Positions 9,127 to 18,699 are shown, counted from the first letter of the stretch. The stretch: DNA of 64,000 nt from JAHZKN01 sp965250205 (GCA_965250205.1 CBDFNK010000012.1:1-64000), one strand, 5' to 3'. Notes: generated by a model from the sequence alone, not told the origin. Program-made: numbers and translations.

Positions 9127-9151
9127 GACGGCGCAGGATTTCTGCGCCGTC
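9127..9151. terminator. Hairpin terminator between metY and phaC
   Basis: Perfect 10-bp stem GACGGCGCAG / CTGCGCCGTC with a 5-nt loop, followed on the plus strand by TCTTGACTTT. It is placed between the convergent metY and phaC genes and could stop transcription from either side. Confidence 0.6.
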
Positions 9152-9159
9152 TCTTGACT

Positions 9160-10995
9160 TTATGATTTTACTTTAACGTAGGAACCTGGGGCGTCTTCAA
9201 TCACGCCAAGTTGTTCGCCTGGTTCGCGTGACGCGATCAAATCACCAGATTTTTCAGCAAGCCACTCAATCCAATGCGGCCACCATGAGCCTGGGACCTC
9301 TACGGCGTTGGAGATCCACTCTTCAAGAGTTTCTTCTTCTGGTGCGCGGTCATTTGGGTGTGTCCAGTGTTGGTATTTGACTTTTTCAGGCGGGTTGACC
9401 ACGCCTGCGATGTGGCCGGAGCCAGCAAGGACAAATTCGACCGGGCCTGAGAACAGTTTTGAGCCCTTGAAGACGCTAGCGGCGGGTGCGATGTGATCTT
9501 CCTTAGTTGCAAGTTCATAGATCGGCAGGTTTACTTTGGCGAGATCAAGCTTGGTGCCAGCCAGAGTCATGCGTCCTTCGGCAAGATTGTTCTCATTGTA
9601 GTATTCGCGCAGATAGAAGGCATGGTTCGCTGCGGCCATACGCGTGGAATCCTGGTTCCAATACAGGAGATCAAATGGGAAAGGTTTTTTGCCTAACATG
9701 TAGTTGTTAACGATATAGGGCCAGATCAAATCACGCGGCCGCATCATGTTGAAGACGTTGGCCATGCGCGACCCATCGAGAAAGCCGCGCTCTTTCATCA
9801 TCTTATCAAGTGCACCAAGCTGGTTATCGTCTGTAAACAACAGCAGATCGCCAGCTTTGGTAAAGTCAACTTGGGTGGTGAGGAAAGTTACCGAATTGAA
9901 GGGCTCCTCGCCACGCTGTGCCAGGTAGCCCAACGTAGTGCCAAGCAACGTGCCGCCAACGCAGTAGCCAAGAACGTTGATTTTCTCAACATTGGTTTCC
10001 CGCTTCACGGCATCGGCTGCAGTGAGTAGTCCTTCGATCATGTAATCTTCGAAGGTTTTGTGTGCCATGCTGTCGTCAGGGTTGACCCACGAGATCACGA
10101 AGGTCGTAAAGCCCTGGTCAACGACATGTTTGATGAAGCTCTTTTGCGGATTGAGATCGAGCACGTAGTATTTGTTGATCCACGGAGGCACCATCATCAA
10201 AGGCGTTTCGCGCACTTTATCTGTTGTTGGCGTGTATTGGATAAGCTGTAAAACTTCATTCTGAAAGATGATTTTGCCAGGTGTGGTGGCTAGGTTTTTG
10301 CCCACTTCAAACGAGCTTGTGTCTGTCTGGCTAATCTTGAGCAGGTCACCGGATTTCTCCATGTCCTGATTAAGGTGAGATAGCCCCTGCACCAGATTGG
10401 TTGCATTGCTTGATAACGTTGCACGCAGGACTTCCGGATTGAGCATCGGAAAATTTGAAGGTGACAGAGCGCTTGAGACCTGCCGGAAGTAGAATTCTGC
10501 CTTGTGACGGGCGTGCTCATCAAGATCCTCGGTTTCCTCAAGTGCGTTTTCAGCCCAGTTCGTTGTCAGCAGGTAGGCCTGCTTCCAAAAATCAAAGAAT
10601 GGATTGTTGGACCATTCAGGGTCTTTAAAACGATTGTCACCTGGATCAGGTTCTGCAAGTGGCGCAACTTCTTCTCCGGACAAGCGTCTAAGCTGTCTGT
10701 TCCAAAGCCGGAAGTAATCTTGCAAAAGCTCCGTTTGCGCCTCAGTGAATTTTGCAGGATTGGTCATCCATATCTGCGAAATTTCATTGATGGTGTTGGT
10801 GGCTTCGTTGGCTTCGCTGGCAGGCGAATAAGGAGACGCCTTGCCGTCGGCTCGGTTCCAATATTCTGATGCGAGCTTGCTGCCTTGTTCAAAGATTTTG
10901 AGGAGGTTTTGGGCAAAAGCTTCTGGATCAGAGATTTGGTAAGCGCTCAGGGCAGGGTTTGTTTTTTGATCAGGGTCAGTTTTTTTGTCTGTCAT
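9160..10995 (-). CDS. phaC: Class I poly(3-hydroxyalkanoate) synthase
   Basis: Polymerises 3-hydroxyacyl-CoA into PHA at the surface of storage granules. The product is 611 residues from the ATG at 10995. The N-terminal half has the PhaC_N features (PFFDFWKQAYLLTTNW). The alpha/beta-hydrolase half carries the modified lipase box NVLGYCVGGTLL with catalytic Cys at about residue 345, the Asp region ATKEDHIAP, and the His in GSGHIAGVVNPP. TPLMMVPPWINKYYVLDL and the C-terminal DAPGSYVKVKS are family hallmarks. Upstream codons to 11142 give non-conserved sequence, so the ATG before DKKTD is chosen. A phasin gene lies about 5 kb away. No phaA/phaB/phaZ is seen in the window. Confidence 0.96.
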   Translation of the reverse strand: MTDKKTDPDQKTNPALSAYQISDPEAFAQNLLKIFEQGSKLASEYWNRADGKASPYSPASEANEATNTINEISQIWMTNPAKFTEAQTELLQDYFRLWNRQLRRLSGEEVAPLAEPDPGDNRFKDPEWSNNPFFDFWKQAYLLTTNWAENALEETEDLDEHARHKAEFYFRQVSSALSPSNFPMLNPEVLRATLSSNATNLVQGLSHLNQDMEKSGDLLKISQTDTSSFEVGKNLATTPGKIIFQNEVLQLIQYTPTTDKVRETPLMMVPPWINKYYVLDLNPQKSFIKHVVDQGFTTFVISWVNPDDSMAHKTFEDYMIEGLLTAADAVKRETNVEKINVLGYCVGGTLLGTTLGYLAQRGEEPFNSVTFLTTQVDFTKAGDLLLFTDDNQLGALDKMMKERGFLDGSRMANVFNMMRPRDLIWPYIVNNYMLGKKPFPFDLLYWNQDSTRMAAANHAFYLREYYNENNLAEGRMTLAGTKLDLAKVNLPIYELATKEDHIAPAASVFKGSKLFSGPVEFVLAGSGHIAGVVNPPEKVKYQHWTHPNDRAPEEETLEEWISNAVEVPGSWWPHWIEWLAEKSGDLIASREPGEQLGVIEDAPGSYVKVKS

Positions 10996-11346
10996 GGTGG
11001 TGTTGGGAGGTCCCAAGTAAAAAGCCCGAGTAAGCCCTCGGTAGACGGTCACAAGTTTATCAACTTTACAACAAAAACCAATCGCATAGTAGTTGAAAGC
11101 TCTTCCCAAAGTCGCACCTGATCTAGGTGCGGCCCAGGGCATATCTGAGCCAGTTTCCCTTTTGAATCTCTAGGTGTGAGGCGGGGGTCAGTAGACCGAT
11201 CACTATGCTTGTCCGCTAGCACGCCTTCGCCGCAAAGCCCCTTGACCAGGGTTCAACAAATTACGTCCCATACGCCAAAAGACTGGACGCAGCCCAGCCC
11301 AAGGGCGTAAATGTCCATGATCTAAGCCGTTCAACGGCCACAATAA
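10996..11346. other. Divergent promoter region between phaC and the aminotransferase
   Basis: About 350 bp between divergently transcribed genes; it must hold both promoters. No clear sigma-70 boxes, riboswitch or repeat were recognised. Confidence 0.4.
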
Positions 11347-12579
11347 ATGGTTTTGCAGGGGCCTTCCGTGATTGAAGAGTTTTACCGGGTCAAGCGGCTG
11401 CCGCCGTACGTCTTCGCCGAAGTTAATCGGTTAAAGGCAGAAGCGCGCGCTCAAGGCGCTGATATCGTCGACCTTGGTATGGGCAACCCAGACATGCCAA
11501 CGCCCGAGCATATCGTCGAGAAGCTTGTCGAAACGGTACGTGATCCGCGCACCCACCGCTATTCGACCTCGATGGGCATACCGGGGCTGCGTCGGGCGCA
11601 AGCCAATTATTACGCGCGCCGCTTTGGAGTGAAGCTCGACCCTGATACGCAGGTTGTCGCAACGCTTGGCTCCAAGGAAGGTTTCGCCAACATGGCGCAG
11701 GCGATTGTCGCGCCGGGCGATGTTGTGCTGGTACCCAACCCAACCTACCCAATCCATGAGTTTGGTTTTATAATTTCTGGTGCTGCCATCCGTCATATTC
11801 CTGCGGAAGACGGTGAAAGTTTCTTGCGTTCGGTCGAAGGCGCGGTAAAGCGGTCCGCACCCAAACCTGTAGCCGTAGTGCTGTCCTATCCGTCCAATCC
11901 CACGGCGCGGGTTGTGGACCTTGAATTTTACAAAGAGGCCGTCAAGCAGGCCAAGCGTTTGGATTTGATTATCCTGTCCGACGTTGCCTATTCGGAAATC
12001 TACTTTGATGATGTGCCGCCCCCATCCATTCTGCAAGTTGATGGTGCAATGGACCTAGCCGTTGAATTCACGTCGCTGTCAAAGACGTACAACATGCCCG
12101 GTTGGCGCATGGGCTTTGCAGTTGGCAATGAACGCATGATCAGCGCGTTGGCTCGGGTTAAATCGTATCTCGACTATGGTGCCTTTACTCCAATACAGGT
12201 GGCAGCAACGGCAGCGCTCAATGGGCCGCAGGAGTGCGTTGCCGAGATCCGCCAAATGTATCAAGCGCGCCGTGATTGTTTGGTAGAGAGTTTTGCGCGG
12301 GCCGGTTGGGATATTCCTCCACCGCCTGCAACGATGTTTGCCTGGTGTCCAATCCCAGAGCCATTCAAGCACTTAACCTCGGTTGAATTTTCCAAGCTGT
12401 TGATCTCGAAAGCATCACTTGCGGTCTCGCCTGGTCGCGGTTTTGGCGAATATGGGGAAGGATTTGTGCGCATCGCTTTGGTTGAAAACGAGCAACGTAT
12501 CCGTCAAGCAGCCCGATCGGTGAAAAAGTTCCTCGCCGAGGCAGATGAAACGGTGCATAAGGTGGCTCCGGCGTCTTAA
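11347..12579 (+). CDS. Class I/II aminotransferase (AlaC / LL-diaminopimelate aminotransferase-like)
   Basis: PLP-dependent fold-type I aminotransferase of 410 residues. The N-terminal VKRLPPYVFAEVNRLK and IVDLGMGNPDMPTPEHIV match the AlaC/DapL-like group, which in alphaproteobacteria is usually encoded directly before hom. Motifs: SYPSNPTARVVDLEFY (substrate/PLP loop), DVAYSEIYFD, and the PLP-lysine region EFTSLSKTYNMPGWRMGF. The substrate (pyruvate/alanine or another amino acid) cannot be read from the sequence. The ATG at 11347 is used; a GTG at 11368 preceded by AGGGG is possible. hom follows after 57 bp on the same strand, so an amino-acid operon is likely. Confidence 0.9.
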   Translation: MVLQGPSVIEEFYRVKRLPPYVFAEVNRLKAEARAQGADIVDLGMGNPDMPTPEHIVEKLVETVRDPRTHRYSTSMGIPGLRRAQANYYARRFGVKLDPDTQVVATLGSKEGFANMAQAIVAPGDVVLVPNPTYPIHEFGFIISGAAIRHIPAEDGESFLRSVEGAVKRSAPKPVAVVLSYPSNPTARVVDLEFYKEAVKQAKRLDLIILSDVAYSEIYFDDVPPPSILQVDGAMDLAVEFTSLSKTYNMPGWRMGFAVGNERMISALARVKSYLDYGAFTPIQVAATAALNGPQECVAEIRQMYQARRDCLVESFARAGWDIPPPPATMFAWCPIPEPFKHLTSVEFSKLLISKASLAVSPGRGFGEYGEGFVRIALVENEQRIRQAARSVKKFLAEADETVHKVAPAS

Positions 12580-12636
12580 GTTCCGCCACTGTTCTTAAAA
12601 AAACCGCTAACGACAAATGGCAATAAAAAGATACTC

Positions 12637-13941
12637 ATGATACAGCCACTTAAATTGGGCATTGCAGGGCTCGGCACGGTCGGTACCGGTCTTATAAAGT
12701 TATTATCAGACAATCGCGATCATTTAACAGAAATGACTGGCCGCGATATTACCGTTGTGGCGGTCTCAGCGCGCAACAGGGGTCTTGATCGAGGCATTTC
12801 GCTGGATGGTTTGCGCTGGGTTGACGATGCTGTTGCACTTGCCAAAGACCCTGATGTCGATGTGTTCATCGAATTGATCGGTGGTGATGACGGAATTGCA
12901 AAAGAGGCAGTTGAAGCCGCCCTTGAAGCGGGCAAGCACGTTGTTACAGCCAATAAGGCGTTACTTGCAAAACACGGTATTGCATTGGCGAGGCGAGCGG
13001 AAAAAAAAGGCGTCGCGCTCAACTACGAAGCTGCGGTTGCTGGTGCCATTCCAATCATCAAATCGCTGCGTGAATCGGTGGCGGCCAACAAGATCAATCG
13101 TGTCTATGGCATCTTGAACGGCACCTGCAATTACATCCTCAGCCAGATGCAGGACGAGCATCTGGCGTTTGCAGACGTGTTAAAGGACGCGCAAGAAAAG
13201 GGTTATGCCGAAGCCGATCCAACTTTTGACATTGGTGGTTTTGATGCGGCCCATAAGTTGGCAATCATCACTACGTTGGCCTTTGGCACTGCTGTCGCGT
13301 TTGATGAAGTCCATGTTGAAGGCATCGAATCCATTACATCGTCAGATATCGAAGCGGCAAAGGATCTAGGGTATCGCATCAAGCTTCTCGGCGTTGCGGT
13401 TGAAACCGAAAGTGGAATTGAGGCACGCGTCCATCCTGCCATGGTACCAAAGCATCGCGCCGTCGCTGAAGTGTCAGGCGTTACAAATTGCGTTGCAATT
13501 GACGCTGAACAGGTTGGAAATTTGTTGCTGGTTGGCCCGGGTGCTGGCGGTGCCCCGACAGCGTCAGCCGTGGCAAGTGATATTGTTGATATTGCGCGTG
13601 GCATTGTGATGGCACCGTTTGTCCGCCCTGCTGATGCGTTAACCCCATTTAAGCCTGCCAGCTTGGATGCCCACCACGGTGCCTATTATATTCGCCTAGC
13701 CGTCTATGACCGACCCGGTGCCATGGCGGCGATTGCAAAAAGCATGGGAGATCAAGGCGTTTCACTGGAAAGCATTGTTCAGAGACAGGCCACCCAGGCG
13801 GCGGCGAGTGGGGCAGCAGCCACCGTCATTTTGATTACGCATGAGACGACTGAGGAAAAGATCCGATCTGCGCTCGCTACTATTGAACAAGATGGCAAGG
13901 TGGCAGACAAACCGCAGATGATTCGCATTGAGGCGCTCTAG
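12637..13941 (+). CDS. hom: Homoserine dehydrogenase
   Basis: Reduces aspartate semialdehyde to homoserine, the branch point to threonine and methionine. The 434-residue product has a Rossmann NAD(P) site (GIAGLGTVGTGL, residues ~7-18), the catalytic lyase-like domain with the family signature GGFDAAHKLAIITTLAFG, and a C-terminal ACT domain (RLAVYDRPGAMAAIAKSMG) that gives threonine feedback in this family. Its last codon and TAG stop lie in the CTAG edge of a repeat element (13938-14069). In operon with the upstream aminotransferase and probably the downstream glpX. MetY (7663-8964) uses an activated form of its product. Confidence 0.96.
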   Translation: MIQPLKLGIAGLGTVGTGLIKLLSDNRDHLTEMTGRDITVVAVSARNRGLDRGISLDGLRWVDDAVALAKDPDVDVFIELIGGDDGIAKEAVEAALEAGKHVVTANKALLAKHGIALARRAEKKGVALNYEAAVAGAIPIIKSLRESVAANKINRVYGILNGTCNYILSQMQDEHLAFADVLKDAQEKGYAEADPTFDIGGFDAAHKLAIITTLAFGTAVAFDEVHVEGIESITSSDIEAAKDLGYRIKLLGVAVETESGIEARVHPAMVPKHRAVAEVSGVTNCVAIDAEQVGNLLLVGPGAGGAPTASAVASDIVDIARGIVMAPFVRPADALTPFKPASLDAHHGAYYIRLAVYDRPGAMAAIAKSMGDQGVSLESIVQRQATQAAASGAAATVILITHETTEEKIRSALATIEQDGKVADKPQMIRIEAL

Positions 13942-14069
13942 ATCAACCTTGTGAAAAGTTGGGTTAGACTTTGAGCAGATAAGTTGATCGCCAGTCATGC
14001 GATAGAGCCATGGGATAGAGCGTTGAGCAAATAGCTTCACTGTGTACAAGAAAAGGCTCGACGAGCTAG
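13938..14069 (-). repeat. CTAG-ended double-hairpin element, copy 2
   Basis: Reverse-orientation copy: begins CTAGATCAACC, contains GAGCAGATAAGTTGATCGCC and ends at GACGAGCTAG. The left CTAG supplies the TAG stop of hom. It fills nearly the whole hom-glpX gap. Confidence 0.92.
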
Positions 14070-14131
14070 GGCGAATTAGCGCTCTAAAAATGTGCACGAA
14101 AAATCTAATGTGTCAGCATGAGGGAATGAGA

Positions 14132-15115
14132 ATGAGTAAAGCCGAAAGCGGCAGTCTAAATCGCAATCTGGTTCTGGAAGTTGTCCGGGTGACGGAGGTG
14201 GCAGCTATTGCGGCGGCCAAACTGCGGGGGCATGGCAATGAAAAAGGTGCTGACAAAGCGGCTGTCGATGCGATGCGTGCTGAACTTGCCCGACTTTCGA
14301 TCAACGGCACGGTCGTGATCGGGGAAGGTGAGATGGATGAGGCGCCGATGCTGTACATCGGTGAAAAACTCGGTGGTGGAGGCCCTGAAGTCGATATTGC
14401 TGTCGACCCGTTGGAAGGCACAACAATTTGCGCCAAAGCTGCACCCAATGCGCTGGCAGTCTTGGCGATTTCCGAAAAAGGCAGTTTGTTGCACGCGCCG
14501 GACATGTACATGGACAAAATTGCGATTGGTCCGGGCTATCCCGATGGCGTCGTTGATCTAGACGCGAGCCCAACTGACAACCTGAATGCACTCGCCAAAG
14601 CCAAAGGTGTTCACGTCTCAGAATTGACGGCCTGTCTATTGGACCGAGCTCGTCACGCTAAGATCATTCAGGAGGTGCGCACAACTGGTGCCAGTGTTCA
14701 GCTTATCCCTGATGGCGATATTGCAGGTATAATTTGGACAACCGACCCGAAAGAAACAGGTGTTGATATTTATTTTGGCTCCGGCGGTGCGCCTGAAGGC
14801 GTTCTTGCCGCTGCTGCTTTACGCTCGATTGGTGGGCAGATGCAGGGCCGTCTTGCGCCATCAGATGATGGCGAACGGGTACGTGCTGCCAAGATGGGTA
14901 TCGATGATATTGATCGCAAATTTCGGCTTGAGGAATTAGCGGCCAATGACGTTATCTTTTCGGCAAGTGGTGTCACCAGTGGCTCAATGCTGGATGGCGT
15001 GAAGTTCAATGGTGATATCATCGAAACTGAAACTGTGGTCATGCGTTCTAAGACCGGCACGGTGCGTCGTGTACGTACGCAATTTAGAGGTTTGCCAGAT
15101 TCCGCCAGTCTTTAG
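14132..15115 (+). CDS. glpX: Class II fructose-1,6-bisphosphatase
   Basis: Gluconeogenic phosphatase converting fructose-1,6-bisphosphate to fructose-6-phosphate, metal dependent. The 327-residue product has the GlpX motifs GTVVIGEGEMDEAPMLYIGE, VDIAVDPLEGTTICAK, DRARHAKIIQEVR, and FGSGGAPEGVLAAAALR. The start at 14132 (ATGAGTAAAGCC) is chosen because upstream codons to 14042 lie inside the repeat element and give non-conserved sequence; AGGGAATGAGA precedes it. The order aminotransferase-hom-glpX-(recJ) is a frequent Rhizobiales neighbourhood. Confidence 0.95.
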   Translation: MSKAESGSLNRNLVLEVVRVTEVAAIAAAKLRGHGNEKGADKAAVDAMRAELARLSINGTVVIGEGEMDEAPMLYIGEKLGGGGPEVDIAVDPLEGTTICAKAAPNALAVLAISEKGSLLHAPDMYMDKIAIGPGYPDGVVDLDASPTDNLNALAKAKGVHVSELTACLLDRARHAKIIQEVRTTGASVQLIPDGDIAGIIWTTDPKETGVDIYFGSGGAPEGVLAAAALRSIGGQMQGRLAPSDDGERVRAAKMGIDDIDRKFRLEELAANDVIFSASGVTSGSMLDGVKFNGDIIETETVVMRSKTGTVRRVRTQFRGLPDSASL

Positions 15116-15241
15116 GGGCGTAAAAGGTTTTGCAAGTCAGACGAGACTTTAGTCTGGGCCTATTGAGGTTGGTGACGTGCTCCCACCCCTGGGTGACTTC
15201 TAATTTGCAACGGTACCCTCTCTGACAACCGGAGATCCCGG

Positions 15242-15772
15242 ATGCCCGATATGAATGCCAATGTAATTTTCTTAGCCTGCTTTCTGCGAGCCATGGTCAA
15301 GTGGGTCGGCCTTTGCGTGCTCATTCTTTCCGCGCTGTCACAACCAAGTATGGGTGATGACGCAGGTCCGTTCACCTCCTTGCCAGGACGTTGGGTCGGC
15401 GAGGGCAGGCTAGGCTTCAAAAGTGGTGATGTGGAAAATATAAAGTGCCGCGCCACCTATTTTATCGAAAACAAAGGACGGCATCTCAAGCAAAATATTA
15501 GATGCGCATCTGCAAGTGGCAAAGTCGAGCTGAAAAGTGAAATTAACAATGCTGAAGGCGGCAAGCTAACAGGAACCTGGAAAGAGCTGCTTTACAACCT
15601 ATCAGGTGAACTGGATGGCAGTATCACGAAGCGCGGTTTCCGCATCAAGGTGATTGGAAAAGATCTTCATGCGCACATGGAGATCATTGTCAAAAACAAT
15701 CGACAGATTGTTGAAATGCACTTTGATAGCGCCACCCTCATTGGCATGACGTTGCTGCTTAAAAAAGGATGA
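15242..15772 (+). CDS. Exported hypothetical protein, heme-free lipocalin-like size
   Basis: Product of 176 residues with an N-terminal hydrophobic export signal (VKWVGLCVLILSALSQPSMG, to about residue 38), followed by a compact domain with LPGRWVGEGRLGFKSGDVE and many alternating beta-type stretches (GRHLKQNIRCAS, KVELKSEIN). The GRWxGxGxL start recalls small periplasmic proteins of Rhizobiales with a beta-barrel fold; the family is uncharacterised to my knowledge. Two cysteines (KCRATY and IRCAS) could pair. GGAGATCCC precedes the ATG. It lies between glpX and a repeat element on the same strand as glpX, 126 bp away. Confidence 0.68.
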   Translation: MPDMNANVIFLACFLRAMVKWVGLCVLILSALSQPSMGDDAGPFTSLPGRWVGEGRLGFKSGDVENIKCRATYFIENKGRHLKQNIRCASASGKVELKSEINNAEGGKLTGTWKELLYNLSGELDGSITKRGFRIKVIGKDLHAHMEIIVKNNRQIVEMHFDSATLIGMTLLLKKG

Positions 15773-15784
15773 CGCGTCGGTAGG

Positions 15785-15916
15785 CTAGATCAACCTGCGA
15801 AAAGTCGGCATCAACTTTGAGCAGATAAGTTGATCGCCAACCCTGGGATAGAGTCATGGAATAGAGCGTCGCGCAAACAGCTTCACTGTGCACAACAAAA
15901 GGCGCGACGCATCTAG
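15785..15916 (-). repeat. CTAG-ended double-hairpin element, copy 3
   Basis: Reverse orientation: CTAGATCAACCTGCGAAAAG at the left, GCGCGACGCATCTAG at the right. It lies between the hypothetical gene ending at 15772 and the phasin gene. Confidence 0.92.
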
Positions 15917-15959
15917 ATGCTAATGCGTCATGCATTCACCTCATTCAAAGTATTTATTT

Positions 15960-16340
15960 CTAACTGCCTGTGCTTGCGCGTTGTGCCATCGTGCTCATCA
16001 TGTGCGCCATTTCTTGACCCTGAATTGAAAATGTTTGCATTTGGTTTTGTGCATAACGGCTTTGGATTTGCAGAACTTCTGAATAGTCTTTCGCTTTAGA
16101 AATTTCGCTGGCGAGATTAAGTGCGGCATCAGAATTTTCGCGGGCAAACTTTACACCGAGATTTTGGACTTCTTTAAATCCATCTGTTGCACTGTTTGCA
16201 GGCATGGATGACATCCACGTATTCTGTGCATTCAATATCGCATCCATAAATTGGCCATAGGTGTTGCGTGCTTGCTCTACACTTTGTTCGGCCATTTTGC
16301 GCATCTGCTCTGGAATTTCAAAAGGGTTTTGGGTATTCAT
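15960..16340 (-). CDS. Phasin family protein
   Basis: Small (126 residues) amphipathic, helical, Gln/Ala/Met-rich protein. The stretches PFEIPEQMRKMAEQSVEQAR and FARENSDAALNLASEISKAKD followed by EVLQIQSRYAQNQMQTF match Phasin_2 proteins, which coat PHA granules and control their size and number. RBS GGAGAC stands 5-6 nt before the ATG. It is encoded apart from phaC (9160-10995) but in the same 7 kb, so both probably serve one PHA system. C-terminal tail is short and lacks an extra binding domain. Confidence 0.88.
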   Translation of the reverse strand: MNTQNPFEIPEQMRKMAEQSVEQARNTYGQFMDAILNAQNTWMSSMPANSATDGFKEVQNLGVKFARENSDAALNLASEISKAKDYSEVLQIQSRYAQNQMQTFSIQGQEMAHMMSTMAQRASTGS

Positions 16341-16652
16341 CTGGGTCTCCTGCCTCTAAAAGGAAATTTCACCCGTTCGACAGTTCCCCTAAAATGCACT
16401 GCCCTTAGCGCATCGAGACCTGAAATGGCTGGGCGAGCCTAAAGCTAGTATTCCGTCATTGCTGGCACGCTGTAAACACCTGTTTGGTCTGCATCAATAA
16501 ACGTAAGGACGCAGTCTAGGGTCACTTTTGGCTTAGAAATCAGGCTAAAGCTGGGGAGAACGTAGGGGCAATGCTCGCCAAGGTGGGCCTAGATCGCAGA
16601 CGGTAAAGCATCGGGAATCGTAATTGCGGACAGCAATGTGGGGGGCGGAAAA

Positions 16653-18536
16653 ATGGCTGCGGCACTTAAAAAACAACGCGTTGAGAGCAATGCTGGCCAC
16701 GGTGAGGCAGCAGCGAGTGCAGAGTCGACCACGTCCCTTTTGCAGGTCAGCCGATCTGCGCGTGGCCAATCCTGGCAGGACCGCTTGCTAGCGTCTTCTG
16801 CCAGTTTGGCGACAGCCATAGCGCAGCAACATGGCCTGCCTGAGTTGCTTGGCCGGGTGTTGGCGGCGCGGGACGTTGGGGTTGAGGACGTCGAGCTGTT
16901 CTTGAACCCAACCATCAAAGCCCTGATGCCTGACCCAAGCACGTTTCAGGATATGGACAAAGCCACTACGCGGATTGCTGATGCCATAGAGGCGGGGACA
17001 GCGACTGCTATCTTTGGTGACTATGATGTTGATGGGGCGTGTTCGGCAGCATTGTGGGCTAAGTTTTTGCGCCACCATGGTTGTGCAGTTCTGATCCATA
17101 TTCCAGACCGCATGTTGGAAGGCTATGGACCAAACCCGGATGCTTTAAACAAACTGATCGATGATGGCGCCGGCCTGATTGTCACTGTCGATTGCGGTAC
17201 GACAAGTGGCGCCGCGCTCGCAGCCGCAACCGCGCGCGATGTTGATGTCGTGATCATTGATCATCACCAGGCCGACGAAACGCTCCCTGATGTGCACGCT
17301 ATCGTCAATCCCAATCGTCAGGATGATCTTTCTGGGCAGGGTCACTTGTGTGCGGCTGGTGTTGTGTTTCTCGTCTTGGTAGGTCTGGTCCGCGAGCTGA
17401 AACGTCGCGACTATTATAACGACAAGACCGCCGCGCCTGACCTATTGCAACTGTTGGATTTGGTGGCGCTGGCAACTGTTGCTGATGTTGTGCCGTTGAA
17501 AGGATTGAACCGGGCGTTTGTCACCAAAGGGTTGATGGTGATGGGGAGCCGCAACAACGTTGGGCTATGCGCATTGGCCGATGCCGCAGGCCTTTCTGAC
17601 GCGCCCTCATCCTATCATTTAGGCTACATTCTTGGACCGCGCATTAATGCGGGAGGGCGGATTGGCAACGCTGGCCTTGGTGCCAAGCTTCTGAGCGATG
17701 ATGATGAAACGGAAGCGACAAAGATTGCGGCCCAGCTTGATAAACTTAATCGGAATCGCAAAGATATTGAAACCGATGTGTTGGAGGCTGCGGTTGCGAA
17801 AGCCGAGCTGGTGCTAGCGGCTGATCCAGATCTGGCAATGCTGGTTGTGGCCGGCAGTGATTGGCACAAAGGTGTTGTTGGTCTCGTGGCCTCGCGGCTT
17901 GTTGAAAGATTCCATCGCCCAACCTGTGTCATTGCCTGGGAACAGGCAGGCGATAAAGAGCACGTGCAAGGCACAGGGTCTTTGCGTTCCGTGGCTGGTG
18001 TCGATATTGGTGCCTCCGTGCGCCAGGCTGTTGATCAAGGACTGCTTATTAAAGGGGGTGGCCACGCTATGGCGGCAGGGCTCACTGTCACGCGGGGCAG
18101 TGTTGATGCGCTCACAGAATTTTTGTGTAGCGAGGTGGCTGCAGCCGAGGCGGGTGAGCGTCAGGCCCCAAGCCTTGCCTTGGATGGTGCTCTAACGCCA
18201 TCTGCTGCCAATCACGCACTTGTCGGTCTGCTTGAAAAAGCAGGCCCCTATGGCCAAGGCAATCCGCAACCAAGCTTTGCGTTTCCAAGTGTCAGCGTGC
18301 GCTTTGCAAAAGTCGTCGGGGGTGCCCATGTTAGGTGTTCACTACAAGCTGGTGATGGCAGCCGCATCGATGCCATTGCCTTTCGCGCCGCCGACCAACC
18401 GCTGGGAGAGCTGCTGTTGACGTCCGGTGGCATGCCGATCCACGTTGCTGGCCAGCTGCGCCGCGACACCTGGGGCGGGCGTGATAAAATCGACCTTCAG
18501 ATCCTTGATGCGGCTGATCCGAGGGCGGCTAAATAG
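16653..18536 (+). CDS. recJ: Single-stranded-DNA-specific 5'-3' exonuclease RecJ
   Basis: 627 residues from the ATG at 16653 (a GTG at 16638 is an alternative). DHH phosphoesterase motifs are present in order: motif I-like VIFGDYDVDGACSAAL, LIVTVDCGTTSGAAL, and VIIDHHQADETLP with the DHH triad. The linker region with YHLGYILGPRINAGGRIG is typical of RecJ. The DHHA1 domain has RSVAGVDIGASVRQAV and GGGHAMAAGLTV, and a C-terminal OB-fold ends with WGGRDKIDLQILDAADP. It trims 5' ssDNA in recombination (RecFOR), mismatch and base-excision repair. tRNA-Glu follows 88 bp after the stop. Confidence 0.96.
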   Translation: MAAALKKQRVESNAGHGEAAASAESTTSLLQVSRSARGQSWQDRLLASSASLATAIAQQHGLPELLGRVLAARDVGVEDVELFLNPTIKALMPDPSTFQDMDKATTRIADAIEAGTATAIFGDYDVDGACSAALWAKFLRHHGCAVLIHIPDRMLEGYGPNPDALNKLIDDGAGLIVTVDCGTTSGAALAAATARDVDVVIIDHHQADETLPDVHAIVNPNRQDDLSGQGHLCAAGVVFLVLVGLVRELKRRDYYNDKTAAPDLLQLLDLVALATVADVVPLKGLNRAFVTKGLMVMGSRNNVGLCALADAAGLSDAPSSYHLGYILGPRINAGGRIGNAGLGAKLLSDDDETEATKIAAQLDKLNRNRKDIETDVLEAAVAKAELVLAADPDLAMLVVAGSDWHKGVVGLVASRLVERFHRPTCVIAWEQAGDKEHVQGTGSLRSVAGVDIGASVRQAVDQGLLIKGGGHAMAAGLTVTRGSVDALTEFLCSEVAAAEAGERQAPSLALDGALTPSAANHALVGLLEKAGPYGQGNPQPSFAFPSVSVRFAKVVGGAHVRCSLQAGDGSRIDAIAFRAADQPLGELLLTSGGMPIHVAGQLRRDTWGGRDKIDLQILDAADPRAAK

Positions 18537-18624
18537 GCCCTATTTGGCAGCAATGGCGCACAAAAAAAGCGACACTTGGGTCTCTTGCAACCAGCCGCAA
18601 AGGCCCTTATACCGACTTCCCTGT

Positions 18625-18699
18625 GGTCCCTTCGTCTATCGGTTAGGACGCCAGATTTTCATTCTGGAAAGAGGAGTTCGATTCTCCTAGGGATCACCA
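18625..18699 (+). tRNA. tRNA-Glu (TTC anticodon)
   Basis: Complete cloverleaf of 75 nt with encoded CCA. Acceptor GGTCCCT pairs with AGGGATC, the anticodon arm is CCAGA-TTTTCAT-TCTGG with anticodon TTC, and the T arm is GAGGA-GTTCGAT-TCTCC. Its 3' end is a target for integration: a near copy lies at 21139-21154 and a degenerate longer copy at 20961-21003. Confidence 0.97.
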
